Source: Lachnospiraceae bacterium
GTDB taxonomy: Bacteria; Bacillota; Clostridia; Lachnospirales; Lachnospiraceae
NCBI GenBank assembly: GCA_031272985.1
Contig: JAISSU010000007.1
Span: forward strand, 1-39,956
Direction: 5' to 3'
Length of the DNA stretch: 39,956 nucleotides
The position numbers were made by a program, and so were the translations under genes. Positions within the stretch are counted from its first letter, which is position 1. Every line of letters starts with the position of its first letter. This document shows positions 7,848 through 16,275 of this stretch, one piece after another. The notes under the pieces are model-generated. The model worked only from the letters and a program-made list of their open reading frames with translations, was not told the DNA's origin and searched no databases.

Positions 7848-8855
7848 TTACCAATCCACCTGAGCATTCTCAAATCTATTTTCACGAATCATAAGCTCAT
7901 TTACGGCTTCTCTCGGATTTTTATCATGGAATAACACGGCATTAACAGCCTCGATGATAGGAAGTGACACTTTGTATTTCTTTCCTAAAGCTACCGCGGC
8001 CTTTGTGGAATATACGCCCTCCACCACCATCTGTACTTCATCCATCGCTTCTTTCATGGATTTTCCTTGACCGATAAGAATCCCGGCGCGGCGATTGCGG
8101 CTATGCATGGAAGCGCAAGTCACGATTAAGTCTCCCATTCCGGTAAGCCCCATAAAGGTCTGCGGTGCTCCGCCTAATTTTTCTCCAAGCCTTGCGATTT
8201 CAACGATACCCCTGGTAATAAGAGCAGCCTTCGCATTGTCTCCATATCCCAGACCATCAGCGATACCTGCCGCGAGTGCGATGACATTTTTAAGTGAGCC
8301 GCCCAGTTCCATCCCGAGGCGGTCGGAAGTGATATACACTCTGAAAACCTCATTCATAAAGGTCTTTTGTAATTTGTGTGCCAGCTCTTCACTTTTTGCT
8401 CCTATAACAACGGTGGTCGGCAAACCCCTGCCCACCTCTTCGGCATGACTGGGACCGGATAAGACCGCTACTTCGGCGTCAGGAATTTCATCCTCTATCT
8501 GTGCGGAAAGTGTCATCAGCGTAGTTTCTTCAATACCTTTTGCCACATCGACAATTATTTGTCCTTTCTTAATGAAGGGTCTCATAATTTTAGCGGTAGA
8601 ACGCGTATATGGAGAAGGTACTGCGAGAACGAGTAAATCCTTTTCTTTAATCGCTGATTCTAAATCAGTAGTAAATTCCATCTCATCCGGTAATTTTACT
8701 CCCGGAAGTTTTGCTTCATGCTCCCGCTTTTCGGATAGCATCTTTATTTCATTTTCATCAATTGACCAGACACAAATATTATGTCCGTTTTTAAAAAGAA
8801 GATTCGCCAAGGCAATGCCCCAACTTCCCGCTCCGATAACGCCGATTTTACTCAT
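7848..8855 (-). CDS. gpsA: Glycerol-3-phosphate dehydrogenase [NAD(P)+]
   Basis: GpsA reduces dihydroxyacetone phosphate to sn-glycerol-3-phosphate for phospholipid synthesis. The protein has 335 residues from the chosen start, the usual length. The dinucleotide motif is GAGSWGIAL at the N-terminus. The catalytic region reads GGSLKNVIALAAGIADG near residue 184, and GLTGMGDLIVT follows near 240. The frame allows a GTG at 8864, but the ATG at 8855 is preceded by AAAGGTGG at five bases and the GTG lies inside that site. It follows plsY by 11 bases, so synthesis and use of glycerol-3-phosphate are encoded side by side. Confidence 0.97.
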   Translation of the reverse strand: MSKIGVIGAGSWGIALANLLFKNGHNICVWSIDENEIKMLSEKREHEAKLPGVKLPDEMEFTTDLESAIKEKDLLVLAVPSPYTRSTAKIMRPFIKKGQIIVDVAKGIEETTLMTLSAQIEDEIPDAEVAVLSGPSHAEEVGRGLPTTVVIGAKSEELAHKLQKTFMNEVFRVYITSDRLGMELGGSLKNVIALAAGIADGLGYGDNAKAALITRGIVEIARLGEKLGGAPQTFMGLTGMGDLIVTCASMHSRNRRAGILIGQGKSMKEAMDEVQMVVEGVYSTKAAVALGKKYKVSLPIIEAVNAVLFHDKNPREAVNELMIRENRFENAQVDW

Positions 8856-8866
8856 GTCAACCACCT

Positions 8867-9517
8867 TTATTCTTTCTTTTTTCCAAATGTCAGTTTGTTT
8901 TCAGTTCCTTTAATAAGCCTCGCGATATTCGCCCTATGCTGCCAGAAAGCTAAAATGGCAAAGAATATCGCAATCAAGTATATCTCAATGCGCCCGGAAA
9001 CCGGCACATTAAAACCTCCTGTTTCCCCCACTATTATTACTTCAATCAGATATGTGATCACCAATCCGAGACTCGCCACAGAAACATAACGGGTCAGAAG
9101 ATTGACTCCGATAAATTCAATAAAACAGATGATTATCATCCAGATATTGGCGGTGCTTAAGATAACTCCGCCGGTAGCGGCAATGCCTTTTCCGCCTTTA
9201 AATTTAAGATAAAAAGGATAATTGTGCCCAAGGACGACTCCCAGTCCGGCGTACATACAAAGTACAGATGTCACCCTTCCCATGATATGCCCGTAAATGA
9301 GCCTAACGACGACTACCGCCACAATCGCTTTCATCAAATCACCAATTAAAGTGGCGACTCCGGCCTTCCACCCCAGTGTGCGCATGGCGTTTGTAGTGCC
9401 TGCGTTTCCGCTGCCTTTTTCACGAATGTCAATATGCTTTATCTTTCCGATAAAATATGCCGTTTGAAACAAGCCGAACCCGTACCCGATGATAAGACTG
9501 ATGATTCGTGTTACCAT
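8867..9517 (-). CDS. plsY: Glycerol-3-phosphate acyltransferase PlsY
   Basis: PlsY is a membrane enzyme that moves an acyl group from acyl phosphate to glycerol-3-phosphate, giving lysophosphatidate. The protein has 216 residues with several membrane segments. The three conserved loops are visible: GSGNAGTTNAMRTLG near residue 35, the GHNYP and FKGGKGIA pair near 98-112, and a later loop. The open frame begins at 9529, but the ATG at 9517 has GGAGGG four bases upstream while 9529 has no site, so 9517 is chosen. It sits between der and gpsA, a common order in Clostridia. Confidence 0.95.
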   Translation of the reverse strand: MVTRIISLIIGYGFGLFQTAYFIGKIKHIDIREKGSGNAGTTNAMRTLGWKAGVATLIGDLMKAIVAVVVVRLIYGHIMGRVTSVLCMYAGLGVVLGHNYPFYLKFKGGKGIAATGGVILSTANIWMIIICFIEFIGVNLLTRYVSVASLGLVITYLIEVIIVGETGGFNVPVSGRIEIYLIAIFFAILAFWQHRANIARLIKGTENKLTFGKKKE

Positions 9518-9548
9518 AGTACCCTCCATATGCCATTTTTTTATTGTC

Positions 9549-9562
9549 AGGGGAACGCCCCT
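9549..9562. repeat. Short GC palindrome between der and plsY
   Basis: AGGGGAACGCCCCT is a hairpin-forming palindrome with five-base arms. On the minus strand it reads AGGGGCGTTCCCCT and lies about 30 bases ahead of the plsY start. A very similar palindrome is at 17972-17986. There is no T-run after it, so it is not an obvious terminator. Confidence 0.5.
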
Positions 9563-9609
9563 ACTTTTCTTTATATGCCGGAAGTGTTCCTGTGGTTATA
9601 CTTATAAAG

Positions 9610-10935
9610 TTAATCATTCTCGCTTCTCTCACGAATAAGTATCCTGATCGAAGTCCCTGCAAAACCAAAGGCTTCGCGGATTTTATTTTCCAAATAACGC
9701 ATATAAGAGAAATGTGCAAGGTCTTTATTATTGACAAACAATACAAATGTCGGCGGTTTTACCGAAACTTGAGTCATATAATAGCATTTCAGCCTTTTGC
9801 CTTTATCTGACGGGGGCTGATTCAATGCGACCGCTTCCATCAGAATTTCATTTAAGACACCTGTCGCGACTCTTAAATTCTGATTCTGAATTATCAAATC
9901 AATCATATCAAAGAGCTTTCCGATTCTTTGACCCGTCAGTGCCGAAACATATTGAATCTGCGCATAAGGCAGGTAAGAAAGGACTTGTCTGATTTTATCC
10001 TCGTATTCGCGGGTGGTTTTTGTGTTTTTTTCGATCGCGTCCCACTTGTTAACCACAATGAGTATACCTTTTCCGCGTTCGTGCGCAATTCCCGCGATTT
10101 TAGCGTCCTGCTCGGTTATGCCCTCTACCGCGTCAATGACGAGCAACGCTACGTCGCTTCGCTCCAATGCGGTCACCGTGCGGATAATACTGTAGCGTTC
10201 CAAGTCCTCTTTAATACGGCTCTTTCTGCGCAGACCGGCGGTATCGATGAATACGTATTCCCGACCGTTCCATTCCACGTCCGTGTCAATGGCATCGCGA
10301 GTGGTGCCCGCGATATCCGAGACAATCACCCGGCCCTCTCCCAGAATTTTATTAATAATGGAAGATTTACCGACATTGGGCTTTCCTACGACGGCTATCC
10401 GCGGACGGTCATCTATCGCGTCGTCTTGTGTATCATCGGGAAAATAAGTAACGACCTCATCAAGCAAATCACCTATTCCGGTTTTCCCTATGGCGGATAT
10501 AGGGATGGGATCTCCTATTCCCAGTGAATAAAATTCATAGACATCAGCGCTGTGTTTTTCGAAATTATCGACTTTATTGACCACCAACAATACGGGTTTT
10601 TTACTGCGTCTTAAGAGATCCGCCACCGCGATATCGCTCTCGGTAACGCCTTCTTTTGAATCGGTCATGAATAAAATTACATCCGCCGTATCTATGGCTA
10701 TCTCCGCCTGCTCCTGCATTTTAGCGGGGATTACTTCTGTACTCTTTGGTTCGAGACCGCCCGTGTCAATTATGGTAAACGTTTTATCTATCCATTGGGA
10801 TTCGGCGTAAATACGATCCCTCGTGACTCCGGGCGTATCCTTCACAATAGATATCTTCTCTCCCGCCAGAGCATTAAACAGTGTTGATTTTCCTACGTTC
10901 GGTCTCCCGACGATTGCAACTATGGGTTTTGACAT
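9610..10935 (-). CDS. der: Ribosome-associated GTPase Der (EngA)
   Basis: Der is an essential GTPase with two tandem GTP-binding domains that helps assemble the 50S ribosomal subunit. The 441 residues show the first P-loop GRPNVGKST at 10-18 and the second GKPNVGKSS near 184. Each is followed by its DTAG/DTGG and NKxD motifs (NKVDN and NKWDA). A C-terminal KH-like domain runs from about 355 to the end. GAGGA overlaps the stop codon of the upstream DUF512 gene, seven bases before the ATG, so the two are probably translationally coupled. Confidence 0.97.
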   Translation of the reverse strand: MSKPIVAIVGRPNVGKSTLFNALAGEKISIVKDTPGVTRDRIYAESQWIDKTFTIIDTGGLEPKSTEVIPAKMQEQAEIAIDTADVILFMTDSKEGVTESDIAVADLLRRSKKPVLLVVNKVDNFEKHSADVYEFYSLGIGDPIPISAIGKTGIGDLLDEVVTYFPDDTQDDAIDDRPRIAVVGKPNVGKSSIINKILGEGRVIVSDIAGTTRDAIDTDVEWNGREYVFIDTAGLRRKSRIKEDLERYSIIRTVTALERSDVALLVIDAVEGITEQDAKIAGIAHERGKGILIVVNKWDAIEKNTKTTREYEDKIRQVLSYLPYAQIQYVSALTGQRIGKLFDMIDLIIQNQNLRVATGVLNEILMEAVALNQPPSDKGKRLKCYYMTQVSVKPPTFVLFVNNKDLAHFSYMRYLENKIREAFGFAGTSIRILIRERSEND

Positions 10936-10944
10936 TAGTATTCC

Positions 10945-12414
10945 TCACTGCATGAGAATCGCTTTTGCAAATTCATGCCCGTTCGATATTACAACTTTCA
11001 CGCCCACTTGTAAAGACTCGGAAAGGTCTTCAACAGAAATGTCATCCAAAAATTTATCCTGTTCGCTTCGAAGCATATTAGAAGGTATTAAAAGTCTCTC
11101 GCCGAGGGGCTTTCCCTTTAACTGTGCGAGCAAATCACCTCCGGTGACGAGACCCGCAACTGTAATTTTCTCTCCGAAAAAGTCGTTACAAATCGGATAA
11201 ACATTGATTTTCAAATTCCTCGTATGATTCTTGGCAAAAATCATAAGTCTTTCGGCGAGGTCTTTTATATATGGATATGCCAGAACGCCGGTGGCAATGC
11301 TGATTTCGCGTGAGTACGCCTCTTCGTATTCATCTATGGCTTCATCAAATTCCTCCAGAAATGAGCGCAACATTCCGACTCCATTTTCTATCTGAGGATA
11401 TCCATCATAAGTGTCTTCACCCGGCAAATCAACCTCTGCCAGAAGGTACCATTCATCGGCGGCGTGAACGAAGTGCGAGGGCTCACAGTCATCAAAGTCA
11501 AATTCCTCGTTAGCCTCATTTGTATTGACAAAATCCGCATTAGTGGTACAAGGCAAATTCGAAGCGGGATGGCTTGATTTTAGGTAGAATTCGTCTTGGA
11601 GTTTATGTATCAGAGAAAGCACCTGCAGCGCGTCCTCTTTATTAAAAGGTTCTAATTTACACAGTCCATCCCTGAATTTCGTTAGTCCCACAGGGACCAC
11701 AGACAAACTTTGCATATAGGGCATAAACTTTGCGAGATCCCTGATTGTTTTTTCTAATTCCTCCCCGTCGTTGATTCCCTTGCAAAGGACAATCTGGGCA
11801 TTCATGCGAATCCTCGCATTATAAAAACGACGCAATTTATCCAGCACTACTCCGGCGAAACGATTTCCCAGCATCCGGCAACGAAGTTCAGGATTAGTAG
11901 TATGAATAGAGATATTAATCGGCTCCATGTGATACTTTATTAAGCGGTCAACATCGTGCTCGCTCAGATTAGTCAGAGTAATGTAATTTCCCTGCAAAAA
12001 GGAAAGTCTCGCGTCATCATCCTTAAAATACAGAGTTTCTCGCATCCCGGGCGGCATTTGGTCAATAAAACAAAATATGCATTTATTGCGGCATGCCCGA
12101 TAATCATCCATCAGGCTTTCCTCAAAGCCCAGCCCTAAATCCTCATCCGGCTCCTTTTCGATTTCATAAATCAGTGATTTCCCATCAGATGTCAAGATAT
12201 GAAGCGCGATAGTATCGTCTTGAGTCAGAAAATCATAGTCAAAAATGTCTTCAACATATTCTTCATTAACCGCCACTAAATAGTCGCCGACCTCAATGCC
12301 GATCGCATCACAAATACTACCGGGCTCAATATGGCTGATATAATGCCCTGCGCGCCTGCCCATTTTCATACGTCTTCGATTTTGTTCGAAGATGATATCA
12401 TCATAATTTTCCAT
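10945..12414 (-). CDS. DUF512 family radical-SAM-type protein with N-terminal PDZ-like domain
   Basis: The 489-residue protein begins with a PDZ-like segment (about 20-75). A radical-SAM-type cluster motif follows, with Cys108, Cys112 and Cys115 (CRNKCIFC). Next comes the conserved stretch YITLTN, and a DUF512 domain fills the C-terminal half. The family is widespread in Clostridia and Cyanobacteria and commonly sits next to der, as here. Its reaction is not established. The nine-base gap to der suggests one transcript with der, plsY and gpsA. A link to ribosome assembly can only be inferred from this neighbourhood. Confidence 0.9.
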   Translation of the reverse strand: MENYDDIIFEQNRRRMKMGRRAGHYISHIEPGSICDAIGIEVGDYLVAVNEEYVEDIFDYDFLTQDDTIALHILTSDGKSLIYEIEKEPDEDLGLGFEESLMDDYRACRNKCIFCFIDQMPPGMRETLYFKDDDARLSFLQGNYITLTNLSEHDVDRLIKYHMEPINISIHTTNPELRCRMLGNRFAGVVLDKLRRFYNARIRMNAQIVLCKGINDGEELEKTIRDLAKFMPYMQSLSVVPVGLTKFRDGLCKLEPFNKEDALQVLSLIHKLQDEFYLKSSHPASNLPCTTNADFVNTNEANEEFDFDDCEPSHFVHAADEWYLLAEVDLPGEDTYDGYPQIENGVGMLRSFLEEFDEAIDEYEEAYSREISIATGVLAYPYIKDLAERLMIFAKNHTRNLKINVYPICNDFFGEKITVAGLVTGGDLLAQLKGKPLGERLLIPSNMLRSEQDKFLDDISVEDLSESLQVGVKVVISNGHEFAKAILMQ

Positions 12415-12623
12415 GTCGATATTTTACCAAAAAATACACATGGTTACTATAGGCTGGGATTCGAAATTTCTGTGAATTCGCGCACGGTTTGTGTTGTGCT
12501 TAACAAGCGCGTAGCAATATGCACGTTTTTCTTGCACCTGATTATTATTGGTATTATAATTATTGTGTTGAAATCGCTGACCAAAGCAAACACTCGCAGT
12601 TGAATAATTTTTGCTCAAATGGG
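12415..12623. other. Intergenic region without a gene, 209 bases
   Basis: This stretch lies between the prs stop and the DUF512 gene. A TATAAT-like box occurs on the minus strand near 12555 without a good -35 box. The only open frame (64 codons from a TTG) has no ribosome binding site and looks random. A promoter for the DUF512 - der - plsY - gpsA run is expected here but not resolved. Confidence 0.5.
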
Positions 12624-13808
12624 CTAAGCTCGTGCTAATTCCTCTTCATGTCTCGCCATCAAGGCGTGTATTCTGTCAGTCGGATTTAAGACCTGTCCGA
12701 TACTGATGTCGTGATTCAGGGAATCTATGATTAGTGCTAAATATTTGCTCATATCAGCGGCAACATAGTATGGTCTTTCTTTTATTTCGGGCGGCTGATA
12801 GTTTAAGTTCGTACTCACAAGCAAATTCAAAATTCCTTTATTGTAGTAGTCGTCAAACTTCTCCAGACCTTCGGTGAACAATCCGAATGTAGCGCAACAG
12901 ATCACGCGCTTTGCGCCCTTATCTTTGATTTTCCCTGCCACATCAAGTATACTTTCGCCGGTAGCAATTAAATCATCAATAATAATTACATCCTTACCTT
13001 TTACGCTATCGCCTAAATATTCATGGGCGACAATTGGATTCTTCCCATCTATTACCTGTGAATAATCTCGGCGTTTATAGAACATTCCCATCTCCACCTT
13101 TAGGACGCTTGAAAGGTAAACTACCCTGTGCATGGAACCTTCGTCGGGGCTGATTACGCATAGATGGTCTTTATCAATTATCATATCGGGAATACGCCGC
13201 AAAATCGCTTTCATGAACTGATAAGGAGGATTAAAATTATCAAAGCTGTTTAGGGGAATAGCATTCTGTACTCGGACGTCGTGCGCGTCAAAAGTAATTA
13301 TCGTATGCACACCCATCTCGATTAATTCCTCGAGTGCTAACGCACAATCAAGTGATTCGCGTTTTGTACGTTTGTGCTGGCGGCTCTCATAAAGGAACGG
13401 GAGGACGACATTTATTCGATGTGCCTTTCCCGTAGCTGCGGCGATTATCCGTTTTACATCTGCAAAATGATCGTCGGGTGACATATAATGCAAATGTCCG
13501 CTGACCGTATAAGTTAGACTGTAATTGCTGACATCCGAAATAATAAATAAATCTTTTCCGCGGACTGATTCATTTAATACCCCTTTTCCTTCTCCTGTAC
13601 CGAATCGCGGACATCTCATTGAAACAAGGTAATTATCCATCTGGTAAGTGGAATAAAGCGGGGAATTCAAGTCTTCTTTAAGAGTGTCCTTGCGAAAACC
13701 CACGATATAGTCATTTACCTTTTTACCAAGTTCCTGACAGCTCTCAAGGGCTGCGATTTTCAACGGTGCCACAGGTAAAGCGGATTCCATTAATTCAATG
13801 CTGGTCAT
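12624..13808 (-). CDS. prs: Ribose-phosphate pyrophosphokinase, long divergent form
   Basis: PRPP synthetase transfers pyrophosphate from ATP to ribose-5-phosphate, supplying purine, pyrimidine, histidine, tryptophan and NAD synthesis. The PRPP-binding loop is visible as IIIDDLIATGES near residue 275. The usual flexible ATP loop appears in altered form as YESRQHKRTKRES near 160. At 394 residues it is about 80 longer than the standard enzyme and carries an unusual N-terminus. It probably belongs to a variant class also seen in Clostridia. The ATG at 13808 with GGAGGA upstream is preferred over 13820. It follows serA by about 60 bases and may share the serC promoter. Confidence 0.9.
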   Translation of the reverse strand: MTSIELMESALPVAPLKIAALESCQELGKKVNDYIVGFRKDTLKEDLNSPLYSTYQMDNYLVSMRCPRFGTGEGKGVLNESVRGKDLFIISDVSNYSLTYTVSGHLHYMSPDDHFADVKRIIAAATGKAHRINVVLPFLYESRQHKRTKRESLDCALALEELIEMGVHTIITFDAHDVRVQNAIPLNSFDNFNPPYQFMKAILRRIPDMIIDKDHLCVISPDEGSMHRVVYLSSVLKVEMGMFYKRRDYSQVIDGKNPIVAHEYLGDSVKGKDVIIIDDLIATGESILDVAGKIKDKGAKRVICCATFGLFTEGLEKFDDYYNKGILNLLVSTNLNYQPPEIKERPYYVAADMSKYLALIIDSLNHDISIGQVLNPTDRIHALMARHEEELARA

Positions 13809-13833
13809 GTGTTCCTCCATGGTTATATATTAC

Positions 13834-13872
13834 AAGGGTTTGCCGAAGACCGGTGGGGGCGCATGGGACTAC
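13834..13872 (+). repeat. Possible degraded copy of the GC-rich intergenic repeat
   Basis: This GC-rich stretch between prs and the serA stop resembles the 22111-22186 repeat in words such as GGTTT, GCC, GACC and GGGGGCGCATG. Like two other copies it abuts the 3' end of a gene in the same relative orientation. The match is weak. Confidence 0.3.
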
Positions 13873-15039
13873 CTACGATATAATTCGCACGCGAACAACG
13901 CCGTCGACTGCGCGTAATTTTTCGGCGAGGTCGTCAGGGATTTGCGAATCTATATCAATTATTGTACAGGCATAGGCGCCTTTATTTTTATTTGCCATGT
14001 CGGCAATATTTAAGTTTTCCTGAGTGAGAATACCTGTGAATTGACCAATCATATTCGGAATATTGCGATGAAGCAATAAAACGCGGGTCTTTCCTGTCCC
14101 CAATATCCCCATGTCACAGTTCGGAAAATTCACGGAATTCTTAATATTCCCGTTTTCAAGGAAGTCCCGAAGCTGATTTACAGCCATTTTTGCGCAATTA
14201 TCCTCGGACTCCTCGGTGGAAGCTCCAAGATGCGGAATTACTATGGCGCCCTTTGCTCCGGCTGTGGTAGTAGTCGGGAAATCCGATACATAATGTTTAA
14301 TATGACCGCTCTCCAATGCGGCTACCATCTCATCTTCATCAACCAGAGTACTGCGTGAAAAATTAAGCACTACCGTGCCCGTTTTCATTAATTCTATCGC
14401 CTTTTTCCCTATCATTCCGATTGTTTCTTCATTCGCGGGAATATGCAAGGTAATATAGTCACATTCTTTGAAAATATCCTCAAGCGCCTTAGCATGGCGT
14501 ATGCTGCGGGATAATTGCCATGCCGAATCCACTGAAAGATACGGGTCATAGCCAAGTACATCCATTCCGAGCGCAACGCCTGAATTTGCAACCAAAATTC
14601 CGATTGCTCCGAGGCCTATTACACCGAGTTTCTTTCCATATAGCTCATTGCCCGCAAAGGCCTTTTTAGCTTTCTCGGCGGATTTAGCTATATCCGCGTC
14701 ATTAATATTCTCATGCACCCATTCTATACCGCCCACAATATCCCGGGAGGCAAGAAGCAATGCCGCAATCACGAGTTCCTTTACCCCATTAGCATTCGCT
14801 CCGGGAGTATTAAAAACCACTATTCCATTTTCGGAAGCTCTGTCAAGAGGGATATTATTTACACCCGCTCCGGCTCTGGCAATCGCCTTTAATTCTTCGC
14901 CAAATTCAGATTCAAGCATTGAAGCGCTCCTGACAAGTATTGCGTCGGCGCCTTTTTCATCCGTAGCAGGTGAATAAACATCTGTGAACAAACCCAGCCC
15001 TACCTGTGCAATCGGGTTCAGACAATGATAGTAGTACAT
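13873..15039 (-). CDS. serA: D-3-phosphoglycerate dehydrogenase with ACT domain
   Basis: SerA oxidises 3-phosphoglycerate to 3-phosphohydroxypyruvate with NAD, the first step of serine synthesis. The protein has 388 residues. The NAD-binding motif is VIGLGAIGILVAN near 140, the active-site arginine region is near 228, and the histidine lies in IPHLGASTEESE near 277. A C-terminal ACT domain (about 318-388) suggests serine feedback control. The frame is open to a TTG at 15057, but the ATG at 15039 matches family starts and follows GGAGG by eleven bases. It begins 27 bases after serC ends. Confidence 0.96.
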   Translation of the reverse strand: MYYYHCLNPIAQVGLGLFTDVYSPATDEKGADAILVRSASMLESEFGEELKAIARAGAGVNNIPLDRASENGIVVFNTPGANANGVKELVIAALLLASRDIVGGIEWVHENINDADIAKSAEKAKKAFAGNELYGKKLGVIGLGAIGILVANSGVALGMDVLGYDPYLSVDSAWQLSRSIRHAKALEDIFKECDYITLHIPANEETIGMIGKKAIELMKTGTVVLNFSRSTLVDEDEMVAALESGHIKHYVSDFPTTTTAGAKGAIVIPHLGASTEESEDNCAKMAVNQLRDFLENGNIKNSVNFPNCDMGILGTGKTRVLLLHRNIPNMIGQFTGILTQENLNIADMANKNKGAYACTIIDIDSQIPDDLAEKLRAVDGVVRVRIIS

Positions 15040-15066
15040 GGTAAGACATTCCTCCAATATTTATAT

Positions 15067-16149
15067 TTATAAATTATCTTTTTCAAAACGCTTCATAAAG
15101 GCAACGAGCGTGTCCACACCGCGCTCAGGCATTGCATTATAAATGCTCGCCCTCATCCCTCCGACACTTCTGTGGCCTTTTAGGTTTTCAAAGCCCGCTT
15201 CCTTTGCTTCCGCAACAAATTTAGCGTTCAATTCATCAGAATCGGTTACAAATGTGACATTCATCAAGGAGCGGTCCTTAACCGCCGCCGTTCCTTTGAA
15301 TACTTCACTTGAATCAAGGAAATTATATAGCTTTTCGGCCTTCCTTTCATTTCTTTCCTTCATAACAGAAAGCCCGCCCTGTTTTTTAAGCCACTTAAAC
15401 ACCTTTCCGCAGATATAAATGCCATAGGTCGGCGGAGTATTATATAGAGAGCCGGTATCAGCATAAGTCTTAAATTTAAGCATGGTAGGCGTTTCGGGCA
15501 ATACATCATCGGTAATCAAATCTTCTCTTATTATCACAATCGCAAGCCCTGCCGGTCCTATATTCTTCTGGACACCGCCATAAATCACTCCGTATTTCGT
15601 AACGTCCACGGGCTCAGACAGGAAACAGGAAGAAACATCCGCGACCAAGACTTTTCCTTTTGTGTCGGGTAATGTCTTATATTTCGTGCCATAAATCGTA
15701 TTATTCTCACATATGTAAACATAGTCCGCGTCAGGCGAAACAGGCAAATTCGAACAATCAGGAATATAGCTGAAATTTTTGTCCTTCGAGGAGGCAATGA
15801 TTTTGGCATCCGTGTATCGTCCGCCTTCTTCATAGGCCTTTTTAGCCCACTGACCGGTAATGATATAATTTCCAACACCATTTCTGCTTAAGTTAAGCGG
15901 AATCGCCGAAAACTGTGTCGAAGCCCCTCCCTGCATAAACAACACCTTATAATCAGATGGAATCACCATCAAATCGCGCAAATCAGCCTCAGCTTCATCA
16001 ATAATAGATTGAAATACTTTACCGCGATGGCTCATTTCCATTACGGACATACCGCAACCGCGGTAATCAAGCATTTCCTGTGCGGCTTCCTGCAATACTT
16101 CCTCCGGCAAAATCGCCGGACCCGCCGAAAAATTATAAATTCTACTCAT
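15067..16149 (-). CDS. serC: Phosphoserine aminotransferase
   Basis: SerC transfers an amino group from glutamate to 3-phosphohydroxypyruvate, making phosphoserine, the second step of serine synthesis. The protein has 360 residues in the class V aminotransferase fold. It opens with NFSAGPAILP, and the PLP lysine is in GGVQKNIGPAG near residue 195. The ATG at 16149 is chosen because it directly precedes the conserved N-terminus and has GGTGA upstream; the GTG at 16170 is less likely. The gene leads the serC - serA - prs group behind a strong promoter. No serB is present in the window. Confidence 0.96.
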   Translation of the reverse strand: MSRIYNFSAGPAILPEEVLQEAAQEMLDYRGCGMSVMEMSHRGKVFQSIIDEAEADLRDLMVIPSDYKVLFMQGGASTQFSAIPLNLSRNGVGNYIITGQWAKKAYEEGGRYTDAKIIASSKDKNFSYIPDCSNLPVSPDADYVYICENNTIYGTKYKTLPDTKGKVLVADVSSCFLSEPVDVTKYGVIYGGVQKNIGPAGLAIVIIREDLITDDVLPETPTMLKFKTYADTGSLYNTPPTYGIYICGKVFKWLKKQGGLSVMKERNERKAEKLYNFLDSSEVFKGTAAVKDRSLMNVTFVTDSDELNAKFVAEAKEAGFENLKGHRSVGGMRASIYNAMPERGVDTLVAFMKRFEKDNL

Positions 16150-16198
16150 ATTGTCACCATTTAATTTCACCCAATAATAATCACCCTTTTTTCTGTGC

Positions 16199-16229
16199 TT
16201 AGTTTACTCAACTAAAGCAACGCTGTCAA
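16199..16229 (-). promoter_or_regulatory. serC promoter with palindrome over the -10 box
   Basis: On the minus strand TTGACA (16224-16229) and TAAACT (16201-16206) have a 17-base spacer. The palindrome TTAGTT-TACTC-AACTAA (plus strand 16199-16215) covers the -10 box and part of the spacer, where a repressor would block transcription. The promoter is well supported; the operator is inferred. Confidence 0.7.
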
Positions 16230-16275
16230 ATACAAGTTCGTTAATTCTTTGACTTTTATATCCTCTTTTATATCC

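Noticed and set aside
12424-12618. 64-residue minus-strand frame between prs and the DUF512 gene
   Set aside because: TTG start, no ribosome binding site, and random-looking Asn/Gln/Tyr-rich composition.
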